Shown: one piece after another, positions 32,534 to 41,593 of the stretch
How the letters are laid out: the number at the start of each line of letters is the position of its first letter
Numbering within the stretch: position 1 is the first letter of the stretch
NCBI GenBank assembly: GCA_019634415.1
Contig: JAHQVJ010000216.1
Coordinates: forward strand, 62,001 to 126,000
Length of the DNA stretch: 64,000 bases
Reading direction: 5' to 3'
Origin: Myxococcales bacterium
GTDB lineage: Bacteria > Myxococcota_A > UBA796 > GCA-2862545
The notes under the pieces: generated by a model
Seen by the model: only the letters and a program-made list of their open reading frames with translations
Databases searched by the model: none
What the model was told of the DNA's origin: nothing
Program-made: the position numbers and the translations under genes

Positions 32534-34432
32534 TTGGGAACCTGGCTCCGAGTCATCGTTGTTGTCGTGGTCGGATCCGTGCTCGGCGGGGGCGTGGTGG
32601 CGGGCTGGGAGCTGGTCGGGATGCTCCGCCTTGGTCAAGGCTTCGGTCTCGCCGAGGTGTGCAGCGACGTGCTCGTCGAGGCGATGCTCGTGGCGGTGTT
32701 GTTGGCCGTGCCGTCCAGTGTCGCGGCGGTGCTGGCGCCTCGGTCTCGGTGGGTGGGGCTCGCCGTGGCTGCGGTGGCCTCGGCGCTCCTCCTCGGGGCC
32801 GTGGTCGTTGCGAGCCCGTCGCCCCCGGAACGAGCTGCTCGAGCCGAAGTGGGCGGCGCATCCGGTGCGCGCACGGTGGTATTCGTGACCTTGGACACCC
32901 TTCGGCTCGACCACGTCTCAGCCTACCCGGGCGCGCTGATCGAGGGCCTCACCCCCGCGCTGGAGGCCTTGGCCGCCGACGGGATTCGCTTCGACGGTGC
33001 TCGGGCGCCCGCGCCGCTGACGCTGCCGGCACACATCTCGATGCTCACGGGTCGCTTGCCGGTGGACCACGGCATCGTTCGCAACGGCACGATCCTCGAT
33101 CCCGCGCTCCCGGGCCTTCCGGCCGTGCTGTCCGCACGTGGCTACCAGACCGCCGCCTTCGTGAGCTCGTCGGTGCTGCACGGTGCCCACGGGCCAGGGC
33201 GGTGGTTCCAGACCTACCGGGATCGGCTCGGAGAGCGTCCCGCCCGGGAGCTGCTGCTCGTCAGCCGGTACGCGCTCGGGGTGGAGTCTGCGGCGCGGCT
33301 GCAGAAGGAGCCTGGCGACCGAACGGTGGACCGAGCGCTGGCCTGGCTCGACGCGGTGGACGAGGGGCCGGTGTTCCTCTGGGTCCACCTCTACGACGCC
33401 CACGCGCCCCACGCAGAACGGCCGCCCGAGGGCGGAGCCCACGGCGCCTTCGACCGTCTGCCGCACCCCTGCGACTATGCCGGCCATCCCGCTCAGCGTG
33501 CGCGGTTGGCACCCGTGCGTCTGTTCGCGGATCGGCCCGCCCTGGTCGACGAGGCTGCATGTCGGCAGCGCGACTGGGCTGCCCTTAGGCGGGCGGTGGG
33601 GACCTATGCGGGCGAGGTGGCCTTCGCCGATGCCCAGCTGGGTCGGCTCGTGCAGGGCCTGCGCGCCCGTGGCCGCTGGCGCGACACCGCGCTGGTGGTG
33701 GCCGCCGATCACGGCGAGAGCCTCACGGAGCACCAGCAGACCGTCTCCCATCAGTTCAGCACCTACGAGCCGGTGCTGCGGGTCCCGCTGATCGTGCGAC
33801 CCGCGGGGGGGCGGGGCGAGTCGCCCGCGGTGGTGGACGCGCCGGTGGGCACGGTGCAGGTGGCCCCGACCCTCGCGCGCATGGCCGGGGTGCCCGAAGG
33901 CACGATCGGCGGCATCGACCTGCTCTCCGTCGCCCAGGGGGCTGCTGCGGGGCCCGAGGTGGCGGTGGCGGTGGCGCCCTCGCCGCTCCCGGGCGAGGTG
34001 CGGCACGCGGTGGTGGTGGCGGAAGGTGGGCGCAAGGTGGTGAGCCTGGGAGGCGGCCGGTACGAGCGCTACGATCTGGCTGTGGATGCGCTGGAGCGCT
34101 TCCCGCTGCGGGCGGCCACCGATGCACCCACCCCCGAGCCCCCCGGGGCACAGCGCGCCACGCGGCCGCGGCGGAGCCTGGGCCTGCCGCTGCTGCCCGA
34201 CCCCCGCGATCTGCTCGACGACGCCCGGCGCCACCAGTGGCCTCGCCCGGAGGACGAGCTGAGCTGGCGGCCCCTGGACGCGGACCAGGCTGCGGACTTC
34301 GCGCCACTCGAGCGCCGGGCGGACACGGTGTTGGACGCGGTGGAGCAGCGAGGAGATCCCGAGGGTGACGCACACCAAGATCTGCCAGACGACGTGCGGG
34401 AGGCCTTGGAAGCCCTGGGCTATCTGCACTGA
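32534..34432 (+). CDS. Membrane-bound sulfatase-fold hydrolase with Thr at the nucleophile position
   Basis: A stop codon at 32525 is in frame, so the first start is TTG at 32534; a later GTG cannot be excluded. The 632-residue protein has three N-terminal hydrophobic helices, then an alkaline-phosphatase-superfamily domain: FVTLDTLRLDH with the metal-binding Asp (about 117-127), LTLPAHISMLTG (about 162-173), HLYDAHAP and DHGESLTEH (about 392). In true sulfatases the Cys/Ser of CxPSR is converted to formylglycine. Here that position is Thr163 (TLPAH), so it may act like Thr-nucleophile lipid-head-group transferases or phosphohydrolases. The ending LGYLH is typical of this group. Confidence 0.75.
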   Translation: MGTWLRVIVVVVVGSVLGGGVVAGWELVGMLRLGQGFGLAEVCSDVLVEAMLVAVLLAVPSSVAAVLAPRSRWVGLAVAAVASALLLGAVVVASPSPPERAARAEVGGASGARTVVFVTLDTLRLDHVSAYPGALIEGLTPALEALAADGIRFDGARAPAPLTLPAHISMLTGRLPVDHGIVRNGTILDPALPGLPAVLSARGYQTAAFVSSSVLHGAHGPGRWFQTYRDRLGERPARELLLVSRYALGVESAARLQKEPGDRTVDRALAWLDAVDEGPVFLWVHLYDAHAPHAERPPEGGAHGAFDRLPHPCDYAGHPAQRARLAPVRLFADRPALVDEAACRQRDWAALRRAVGTYAGEVAFADAQLGRLVQGLRARGRWRDTALVVAADHGESLTEHQQTVSHQFSTYEPVLRVPLIVRPAGGRGESPAVVDAPVGTVQVAPTLARMAGVPEGTIGGIDLLSVAQGAAAGPEVAVAVAPSPLPGEVRHAVVVAEGGRKVVSLGGGRYERYDLAVDALERFPLRAATDAPTPEPPGAQRATRPRRSLGLPLLPDPRDLLDDARRHQWPRPEDELSWRPLDADQAADFAPLERRADTVLDAVEQRGDPEGDAHQDLPDDVREALEALGYLH

Positions 34433-34449
34433 CGAGGGGTTTGCGTCAC

Positions 34450-35907
34450 CTACTGTGCGGCATGCTGCACGAAGCGCACGTAGAAGGCCGTCGAGTCCGC
34501 CACGTTGGCCTCGCTGATGTGCTCGTTGTTCCCGTGCATGGTGCCTAGGTCGTCGCTCGTGAGGCGGGCGGGGGTGAAGCGGTAGACGTGCCGCGACAGG
34601 TCCGTGAAGTGCCTCGCGTCCGTCGCGCCCACCGTGAGGTAGGGCGCCACCACAGCCGTGGGCCAGGTCTGGCGGATCGCCGTGTTCAGCGCCTCCCACG
34701 GTGCGCCCTGCACCTCGGAGATCGGAGACGGATCGCTGCCGATGCCGCCCAGCAGCGCCACGGCCAGATCGGGTCCCACGGTGCGCCGCACGTGCTCCAG
34801 CACCGACTCCTTGGTGTGCCCTGGCGCGATGCGGAAGTTCACCACCAGCCGTGCTCGCTGCGGCAGCACGTTGTCCTTGATGGAGCCCTGGAGCATGGTG
34901 ACCGCCGTGGTGGTGCGGATCGTGGCGTTGGTCTTGGGATCCCCCGCCATCACCGAGGTGACGACGCCGCCCAGCAGCCAGCGGTTCGTGAACACCAGCC
35001 CCATCGGCAGGCCCAGCTCCGGCCCCAGCGCGTCGATCATCAAGCCCGTGGGCCCGTCGAGGGTGGCTGGCAGGGGATTGCTCTCCAGGGCCACCGCCGC
35101 CGCACCGATGCGCCCCGCCGCCGTGTGGGGAGGCGGCATGGAGCTGTGGCCTCCCGAGCCCTGCGCCACCACCTCCACGCTCGCGTAGCCCTTCTCCGAC
35201 ACGCCGATGAGTGCCACGGGTGCCTCGAGGCCGTCGAACACGCCGTCGGCCACCGTGCCCCCCTCGTCGAGCACGAAGGCCAGCGACACCCCGCGACGCT
35301 CGAGCAGCTCGGCGATGGCCTTCGCCCCCGCGCCGCTCACCTCCTCGTCGTGCCCCGACACGAGGTACAGCGTGCGGGCCGGCGCGAAGCCCTGCCCGAG
35401 CAGCGACTCCACTGCTGCGAACTGGGTGATCAGGTTGCCCTTGTTGTCCAGCGTGCCTCGGCCATAGACCGAACCGCTGGCCCGTGCTCCCGAGAACGGC
35501 GGATGATCCCACGACTGAAGCGCCTCCACGGGCACCACGTCCTGGTGGGACAGCAGCAGTCCGGGCTGCAGCGATCCATCGGTTCCCTCCCAGCGGAACA
35601 GCAGGCTGTGGCCGTCCACCACCTCCTTGGCGAGGGCGCCGTGCAGCAGTGGGAACCGCTCCTCCAAGAGTGCCTGCAGGGCATCGAAGGCCTCGGGCGA
35701 CTCCACCACGCCCGCGGTCCGCGACACGGTCTGGAGCCGGACCGCAGCGGCCAGCGCGTCGATCACGGGCTCGGCGTCGACGGTCACAGGCAGCGCCTCC
35801 ACGGCGCGCTGCTTGCTCGAGGTGGTGCCCCAGATGACGAGCAGCACCCCCACCAGCAGCCCGACGGCGGCCACGAGGGCTCCCACGATGCGCACGACCC
35901 ACTTCAC
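34450..35907 (-). CDS. M20 family metallopeptidase, PM20D1-like
   Basis: I chose the GTG at 35907 because GGAGG lies upstream; an ATG at 35937 would add ten residues. The 485-residue protein has an N-terminal membrane anchor (VVRIVGALVAAVGLLVGVLLVIWG) and the M20 catalytic set: SHQDVVPV (metal His, about 120), YGRGTLDNKGN (bridging Asp), SGHDEEVSG (Glu-Glu), EKGYASVEVVAQGSGGHSS for the dimer domain, and HGNNEHI near the end. Relatives such as PM20D1 and carboxypeptidase S cleave or make N-acyl amino acids. It is divergent from the arylsulfotransferase gene. Confidence 0.88.
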   Translation of the reverse strand: MKWVVRIVGALVAAVGLLVGVLLVIWGTTSSKQRAVEALPVTVDAEPVIDALAAAVRLQTVSRTAGVVESPEAFDALQALLEERFPLLHGALAKEVVDGHSLLFRWEGTDGSLQPGLLLSHQDVVPVEALQSWDHPPFSGARASGSVYGRGTLDNKGNLITQFAAVESLLGQGFAPARTLYLVSGHDEEVSGAGAKAIAELLERRGVSLAFVLDEGGTVADGVFDGLEAPVALIGVSEKGYASVEVVAQGSGGHSSMPPPHTAAGRIGAAAVALESNPLPATLDGPTGLMIDALGPELGLPMGLVFTNRWLLGGVVTSVMAGDPKTNATIRTTTAVTMLQGSIKDNVLPQRARLVVNFRIAPGHTKESVLEHVRRTVGPDLAVALLGGIGSDPSPISEVQGAPWEALNTAIRQTWPTAVVAPYLTVGATDARHFTDLSRHVYRFTPARLTSDDLGTMHGNNEHISEANVADSTAFYVRFVQHAAQ

Positions 35908-35966
35908 CGCGCCTCCAGTCCGCAGGTGGTACCACACTCGGCTGGTGGGCTGGATATCGGGCGTCC

Positions 35967-37361
35967 ATGCTCCTCCTCGGTCCCTCCCTGGCCACGTGGC
36001 TGGGCTGCTCTGCGTTGCTCGCGCCTCCCGTGGGGGCCCTCGTCGACCGCCGCGTGCGGGGGCAGGTGCACGCCCGCTCCTTCACCGTGCGCTTGGAGGA
36101 GCAGGCGCCCCTCACGCTGACCTGCGCCGATCCCACCGATGCCTTCGAGCGCCACGTGTTGACGGCATCTCCCGCGGATCGCCACGACCTCACCCTCTTC
36201 GGGCTGCTCGCCGACACCGCCTACGACTGCGAAGCGGAGGCTCCGGGGTGGTCGGCGACGGTGTCCTTCCGCACCGATCCGCTGCCGGACTGGGTGCCGT
36301 CGTGGTCGCTTCAGCCCGGCAGCGAGGCCCAGGGGTACACGCTGCTCAGCCACGGCCTGGACGTGAACGAGCGCGACGCCAAGCTGCTGATCGTCGACGA
36401 GCACGGGCGGCTGCGCTGGGCGCTGCGCGCCGAGGACCGTCGCGCCACCGATCTGGACGCTGCCGTGCTGCCCGACGGCACGCTGCTCTACGGCGGTGGC
36501 TACCACGTGCCACCGACCCGCCTCGGGCTGGACGGAACGGTGCTCGCGCAGGCGCGAGACACGAGCTCCGGACAGCCCGTCCATCACCACGTGGAGCAGC
36601 TGCCGAGCGGCGAGGTGGTGGCCCTGGCCAGTGCGGAGGCCACCGACGGTGAGACCGTCTGGGAAGGCTTCGTGGTCGACGTGTTCTCGCCACAGCTCGA
36701 CGAGATCGTGTGGACCTTCGACGCGCAGGCGGCGGTGGACGCCGGCTGGCTCCCTCCCGGCAAGAAGCCCGATCAGGACCGCTACCACGCCAATGCCCTG
36801 GTGGTGGACGGCGACCGCCTCTACGTGCACCTGTTCTACCTGCATACGCTGATGGCCATCCACCGACCCACCGGGGAGGTGCTGTGGACGCTGGGGGAGC
36901 ACGGCGACGTGGAGCTACTGGACGTGGACGGCACTCCCATTCCTGCAGCGGCCTGGGGGCGGCGCGTGCACGCTCCCGAGAAGCGTGGATCGGGCTGGCT
37001 CATCTACGAGAACGGCGCCTCGGCCGAGGTCGGCTCGCGGATTCGCGAGCTGCACATCGACGAGGACGCCAAGGTGGCCCAGCTGCTGGGCGACTGGACG
37101 GAACCTGGCTGGTACGAGCCCATCTGGGGAGACGTGGACGAGCTGCCCAACGGGCACTGGCTGATCACGCGCGCCCACTGCAACCGCTGCCCCCGAGCAC
37201 CGCGGGAGCACACCACCCAGATCATGCAGGTGGATCCCGGGCAAGACGAGGTGGTGTGGCGGCTGGTGTTCGGCGATGCGCTCGACACGTCCTACCGTGC
37301 GCAGCGTATCGGCCGCTGCGACCTGTTCCACCACGTGGGCTACTGCCCCGAGGAGCGCTGA
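35967..37361 (+). CDS. Arylsulfotransferase (ASST) family lipoprotein
   Basis: The 464-residue protein starts with a lipoprotein signal (LATWLGCSALL). A fibronectin-like N-terminal domain (about 30-105) precedes a six-bladed propeller with ASST-type repeats: YHVPPTRLGLDG, VHHHVEQLPSGEVV, RYHANALVVDGDRLYVH, HTTQIMQVDPGQDEVVWRL. ASST enzymes in the periplasm transfer sulfate between phenols through an active-site His, and the His residues of VHHHVEQL and YHANAL are in the expected places. Some ASST homologues are not enzymes. It is followed 18 bp later by the STAND regulator. Confidence 0.85.
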   Translation: MLLLGPSLATWLGCSALLAPPVGALVDRRVRGQVHARSFTVRLEEQAPLTLTCADPTDAFERHVLTASPADRHDLTLFGLLADTAYDCEAEAPGWSATVSFRTDPLPDWVPSWSLQPGSEAQGYTLLSHGLDVNERDAKLLIVDEHGRLRWALRAEDRRATDLDAAVLPDGTLLYGGGYHVPPTRLGLDGTVLAQARDTSSGQPVHHHVEQLPSGEVVALASAEATDGETVWEGFVVDVFSPQLDEIVWTFDAQAAVDAGWLPPGKKPDQDRYHANALVVDGDRLYVHLFYLHTLMAIHRPTGEVLWTLGEHGDVELLDVDGTPIPAAAWGRRVHAPEKRGSGWLIYENGASAEVGSRIRELHIDEDAKVAQLLGDWTEPGWYEPIWGDVDELPNGHWLITRAHCNRCPRAPREHTTQIMQVDPGQDEVVWRLVFGDALDTSYRAQRIGRCDLFHHVGYCPEER

Positions 37362-37379
37362 ACCGCGCAGGGATGCCAC

Positions 37380-39914
37380 ATGTCGCGTCTGGAGCTGTGT
37401 GTAGGGACGATCCACCTCGAGACGGGTGCCATCGACGGCAGCGAGACGACCCTCACCGTTGCGGAACTCAGTCTGCTGCTCCATCTGCTCGACGTGGGTG
37501 TGGCCTCTCGCCACTCCCTGCAGACGGACGTGCTCGGCTTCTCCGCGCACGCGCGCACGCGAGCGGTGGAGCAGGCCGTTCATCGGCTGCGCAGGAAGAT
37601 CGAGCCCGATCCGAAGTCGCCCATCTACGTGTTGACGGAGCGTGGGCAAGGGTATCGGTGGGCGGGGCCGCAGCCGTCGACGCGTTCGATTCCGCGGGTA
37701 CGGAACGCTGAGCCCAACGCCTTCGTAGGGCGCTCGTCGGAGCGTGCAGCGCTGCTTCGCGCCCTCGATCAGCCTGGAATCGTCACGCTACGTGGGCCTG
37801 GGGGCGTGGGCAAGACACGGCTGTCGCTCGCGGTCCTCTCGGAGTGGATGCGACGGACAGGACAGGGGGCATTCGCTGATCTCTCGGCGGCTCGCACGGT
37901 CGAGGACGTCGTGGACACCATGGCTCGGGCCTTGGGGGCTGCCGCCCCGGACGTGGAGTCCCTGGGGGCCGCTCTGGGGGCGCGTGGCGACATCCTGGTG
38001 GTGGTCGACAACTTCGAGCAGCTCCTGCCGGTCTCGAGTGTGCTGGAGACGCTGCGTCGAGCTGCCCCATCGGGGCGGCTGCTGGTGACGTCACGGTCGG
38101 AGCTGGAGCTCGAATCCGAACGGGTCGTCGTATTGTCGCCGTTGGGCACGGACGACGCCGTGGATCTGCTCTGTCGACGGGCCGCCGAGTGTGGAATTCC
38201 GCAGGAGCCCGACGAGGCGGCCCGGGCCTTGGTGCACGCCCTGGACGGTCTGCCGCTGGCGGTCGAGCTGGCTGCGGCGCGTCTGAGTGTCTTCACGCCG
38301 AGCCAGATCCTCTGTCGGCTCGACGAACGCTTGGACGTGCTCTCCCGTCGCCGCGGGCCCGCTCGGCATGCCACGTTGCGCGATGCCCTGGATTGGTCTT
38401 GGTCTTTGTTGTCGACGGACGAGCGCACGGCGCTGATGCGGCTGGTTCCGTTCCTGGGCGGATCCACGGTGGAAGCGGCCGAGGTGGCCCTGGGGGATCT
38501 GCCCGACGAGACGCCGGTGCTGGACGTGCTCGTGGCGTTGCAGCGTGCCTCGTGGCTCGTTCGTAGGGTGCACCATGGTCGTGCGCGGCTGCACATGCTG
38601 GAGAGCCTCGGGCTGTATGTCCGCCAGAAGCTCGAGGCACGAGGGGCTCGTGCGCTCGACGAGGCCCACGATGCTCATCGACGGCTCATGGTCTCGTTGG
38701 CGCTACGCATGAGAGAGCAGAGGCAGCAGGAGGGGGAGGCTTCGCTGCGGAAGCACGCCTCCATGGAGCTGGACGACCTTCGGGCGGCGGGCGGGCGGGC
38801 GGTGTCCGTCGGAGATGTAGACGAGGCCGTCATTCTCTGCGAGACCGTAGGCACGGTGTCGCGTCTGTGTGGAATCAGCAATCCGCCGCTCGAGCTCACG
38901 GACCACATCCTTCAGATGTCGGGGTTGACCGACGAGAACGAGGCGCGGACCTGGTACGCTCGGGGCATGGCGCTGTTGGGAAGGGACACCGCCCGGTGTC
39001 GCGAGGCCTTCGCCCATGCGCTCGAGCCCGCACAGCGCGCGGGGTTGCCGAAACTGCGAGCGGACGCGCTCGCGATGTGCGCGCGGATGTGGATGGCGTC
39101 GTGTGACACGTACGAGGCGGGGAGGCTCCTCGAGGAGGCGGTGGGGCTCGACTCGAGCCCGTTGGGCCGGGCTCTGCTGCTCTTCGACCGAGCGGCGTTG
39201 GCCGGCCACTTGGAGCAGTACGACGTCGCCCATGGGTTGTTGGACGAGGCCGACAGTGCCATGTCCAGCTCGAGCTGGCCCCGTGGGCACGTTCTCTGCC
39301 AGGCCTACCGGGCCCACACGCTCGCCTCGTCGGGGGAGCTGCGGAACGCCAAGGAGCAGCTCGGCAGCTCCATCCAGCAGCTGTTGGAGCTTCAGGACGT
39401 CAGCAACGCCGGACTCGCCAGGGTCCGCCTGGCCTGGGTGTTGCTCGCCCTGGGGGAATCGGAGGCCGCCGAGACCATGTTCCGAGACCAGCTCGCACAG
39501 TATCGCCTGGAAGGCAGGCGGTCCTGGATGTCGGAGAGTCTCGGCTTGCTGGCCTCGACCCTGACGATTCGAGGGGACGACGAAGAGGTCGGCGCCCTCA
39601 CCCGAGAGGGGGGGCAGATCGCGCGGCGAACGGGCAGCGTCGCTCCGTTGGTGTGGAATCTCGAGGTTCGCAGCGGGTGGCTCGTGCGCCAGGGGCGCGC
39701 CGATCAGGCTGCGGCGTCCATGCGCGACTGCGTGGCGATGCTGCCTGCGTCCGCGCCGCCCTCGGTTCTTCGGCGAGCGTTGGTGGGCTGGCTGCACGCC
39801 GAGCGGGCAGCGGGGAGGCGAGCGGAGCCAGCGCACCTGGCAAGGCTCCATGCGCTGGGGCTTGGCCAGGACCCGCTGCTCGCGCCGCGGGTCGCTGCCA
39901 TCCTGGGCGCTTAG
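37380..39914 (+). CDS. STAND-type regulator: N-terminal winged helix, NB-ARC-like ATPase and TPR region
   Basis: The ATG at 37380 lies 18 bp after the ASST gene. The 844-residue protein has an OmpR-type winged helix (about 15-100, ending VLTERGQGYRW), a P-loop GPGGVGKT (Lys145), Walker B LVVVDNFEQLL (about 207), SRSELELESERVVVLSPL, the GLPLAVELAAARL motif, then a long helical repeat region typical of TPR regulators (about 480-830). The core closely resembles the 769-residue regulator at 7088, which has its winged helix at the other end. It probably activates genes nearby, such as the ASST and secreted-protein genes, in response to an unknown ligand. Confidence 0.85.
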   Translation: MSRLELCVGTIHLETGAIDGSETTLTVAELSLLLHLLDVGVASRHSLQTDVLGFSAHARTRAVEQAVHRLRRKIEPDPKSPIYVLTERGQGYRWAGPQPSTRSIPRVRNAEPNAFVGRSSERAALLRALDQPGIVTLRGPGGVGKTRLSLAVLSEWMRRTGQGAFADLSAARTVEDVVDTMARALGAAAPDVESLGAALGARGDILVVVDNFEQLLPVSSVLETLRRAAPSGRLLVTSRSELELESERVVVLSPLGTDDAVDLLCRRAAECGIPQEPDEAARALVHALDGLPLAVELAAARLSVFTPSQILCRLDERLDVLSRRRGPARHATLRDALDWSWSLLSTDERTALMRLVPFLGGSTVEAAEVALGDLPDETPVLDVLVALQRASWLVRRVHHGRARLHMLESLGLYVRQKLEARGARALDEAHDAHRRLMVSLALRMREQRQQEGEASLRKHASMELDDLRAAGGRAVSVGDVDEAVILCETVGTVSRLCGISNPPLELTDHILQMSGLTDENEARTWYARGMALLGRDTARCREAFAHALEPAQRAGLPKLRADALAMCARMWMASCDTYEAGRLLEEAVGLDSSPLGRALLLFDRAALAGHLEQYDVAHGLLDEADSAMSSSSWPRGHVLCQAYRAHTLASSGELRNAKEQLGSSIQQLLELQDVSNAGLARVRLAWVLLALGESEAAETMFRDQLAQYRLEGRRSWMSESLGLLASTLTIRGDDEEVGALTREGGQIARRTGSVAPLVWNLEVRSGWLVRQGRADQAAASMRDCVAMLPASAPPSVLRRALVGWLHAERAAGRRAEPAHLARLHALGLGQDPLLAPRVAAILGA

Positions 39915-41326
39915 CCGTTGCCGTCGATGAACGACGTGGTGTCGATGACGTCGATTTCGTCCACCAGAGCTTGTGCCGCCTTCGTGGGCAGGTTCGGGTT
40001 GTCCTCGATGCGGATGGACCCCACGTGGGTCAGGCCATGAAGCCCCGTGACATCGGACAGCACGTCGTTGCGATTCAGCCTCACCTCACCGTGGACGTCC
40101 GTCACTGCACCAAGCCCACTCAGGGTTCCCAGCTGTGGGTTGTCGGTGACGAACAGGACGCCGGCCACGGTGTCGACGCCTGCGAGCCCGTCGAGGCTGG
40201 TCAGATCGTCGTTGTTCGACACGTTCAGGATGGTGGGAATCGTGCCTGTGAGGTTGGCCAGGCCCAACAGGGAGCTCAGCCTGGGGTTGTTCGAGATGTT
40301 CAGCCCGTCGTCGACCTGCGTGAGGTTGTCCAGGCCCGCCACGGAGGTGAGCTCTTCGTTGCCCTCGATGAGCAGGTACCCTCCGATGCTGGTGAGGGAC
40401 TCGATCCCCCCCAAGGACAACAGGGCGTCGTTGTCGCTGACGAACAGTGGGCCGTCGATGGTCTCGAGCTCGGTCAGACCCGTCATGTCGAGGAGGCTGG
40501 CGTTGGTCTCGAAGGATGCGAGGCCGCCCACCTCCGTGATGGAGTCGAGGCCTGTCAGGGAAGGCAGCGCATCGTTCCAGCCGACGCGTAGCTCACCCCG
40601 GACCGTCTCCACGCCGCCCAGTCCAGACAGCGAGGTCAGCGCTGGGTTCACCCCCACCAGCAGGTCGTCCACTTCGACCACCTGATCCAGTCCGTCCAGG
40701 GACGTCAGGTTGACGTTGTTGATGACGTGGAGGTCCTCGTCCACCTCCATCAGGCACCACAGATCCGACAGATCGGCGGCGGTGGAGTCCATGATGATCA
40801 CGCTCTCGGTGACGTCGCGGGTGCACCATCCGGTGCAGAAGTCGACCATGTCATCGGCGTACAGCGTGCCCTTCCACGTGGAGTGCAGGCTGGCCAGGTC
40901 GTCGTCGGCGCAGTCGATGGCTCCGTCGCAGTCGTTGTCGAGGCCGTCTCCATAGGCTTCGGGTGACTTCACCCCCATGGTGGCGTCGAGATCGTTGCAG
41001 TCGTCTGCGTAGAGGACTCCGTCGCCATCCAGGTCGTCGTCGGGTGTCTTCGGATCGCAGTCGTTGTCGAGGCCGTCGTAGGGAACCTCCTCTCCGCCGA
41101 TGAGCGGATCCTCGTCGTCGCAGTCCTCCTTGTCCGGTACCCCGTCGTTGTCGGCGTCGGTGGTGGACGTCGTCGGGTCGGTGGGATCGACGATGGTGGT
41201 GTCGGGGGTGGTCCTAGGGGGCTCTGTCGCCTCGGAGACCTGTCGGACATCGCACGCGCTGCCCATCGAGCAGCAGCCGCCCACGAGGAGCAGAGCAGGG
41301 AAGAGGAAAGACGCTCGGTCGGTCAT
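39911..41326 (-). CDS. Lipoprotein with MopE-type metal-binding repeats and leucine-rich-like repeats
   Basis: The ATG at 41326 follows GGAG. The 471-residue protein has a signal with several Cys (LLLVGGCCSMGSAC), a Thr/Pro linker, then Asp-rich calcium-binding motifs of the MopE/thrombospondin type 3 kind (DADNDGVPDKEDCDDED, YDGLDNDCD, DGDGVLYADDCND). From about residue 175, repeats of about 24 residues of the form L-x-SLxGL-x-x-V appear (SLDGLDQV, SLSGLGGV, SLTGLDSI, SLGGIESL, SVAGLDNL, SLLGLANL, SLDGLAGV), a solenoid like receptor-L/LRR folds. Probably a calcium-stabilised surface adhesin. It overlaps the convergent regulator gene by 4 bp. Confidence 0.8.
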   Translation of the reverse strand: MTDRASFLFPALLLVGGCCSMGSACDVRQVSEATEPPRTTPDTTIVDPTDPTTSTTDADNDGVPDKEDCDDEDPLIGGEEVPYDGLDNDCDPKTPDDDLDGDGVLYADDCNDLDATMGVKSPEAYGDGLDNDCDGAIDCADDDLASLHSTWKGTLYADDMVDFCTGWCTRDVTESVIIMDSTAADLSDLWCLMEVDEDLHVINNVNLTSLDGLDQVVEVDDLLVGVNPALTSLSGLGGVETVRGELRVGWNDALPSLTGLDSITEVGGLASFETNASLLDMTGLTELETIDGPLFVSDNDALLSLGGIESLTSIGGYLLIEGNEELTSVAGLDNLTQVDDGLNISNNPRLSSLLGLANLTGTIPTILNVSNNDDLTSLDGLAGVDTVAGVLFVTDNPQLGTLSGLGAVTDVHGEVRLNRNDVLSDVTGLHGLTHVGSIRIEDNPNLPTKAAQALVDEIDVIDTTSFIDGNG

Positions 41327-41361
41327 GGGGTCTCCACTGGCAGTGGCAGTGGATAGATCGG

Positions 41362-41399
41362 GGGCATGTGACACACCCGTCACGGTGTGTGACATGCCC
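41362..41399. promoter_or_regulatory. Long near-perfect inverted repeat upstream of the LRR-like lipoprotein gene
   Basis: GGGCATGTGACACACC (41362-41377) and GGTGTGTGACATGCCC (41384-41399) form 16-bp arms with one mismatch around a 6-base loop. It lies 35 bp upstream of the minus-strand start at 41326, in the 267-bp divergent gap before the gene at 41594. It is strong enough to be either an operator or an RNA hairpin in the leader. Nothing else is recognisable in the gap. Confidence 0.5.
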
Positions 41400-41593
41400 T
41401 TACCGCGTCGGAGCTGTCCTTATTCGCTGTCGGTAAGGCTTGGTCCCCCCGTCGGAATGTGCCACCTTCGCTGTGGCTCGCGGGAGCTGTCGGCTCGCGA
41501 CCCAGGTCGTTGCTTCACTCCTGGTGAGTCCGCGCTTGCGGGAGCGCTCTGTCCGTTCGGTCAGGCGTGGCGCGCCAACCCGAAGGAGGAAGT

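Noticed and set aside
32918..36217. Open frame of about 1100 residues on the minus strand across three genes
   Set aside because: It crosses the real sulfatase, M20 and ASST genes in another frame, and its translation is low-complexity Arg/Gly/His.
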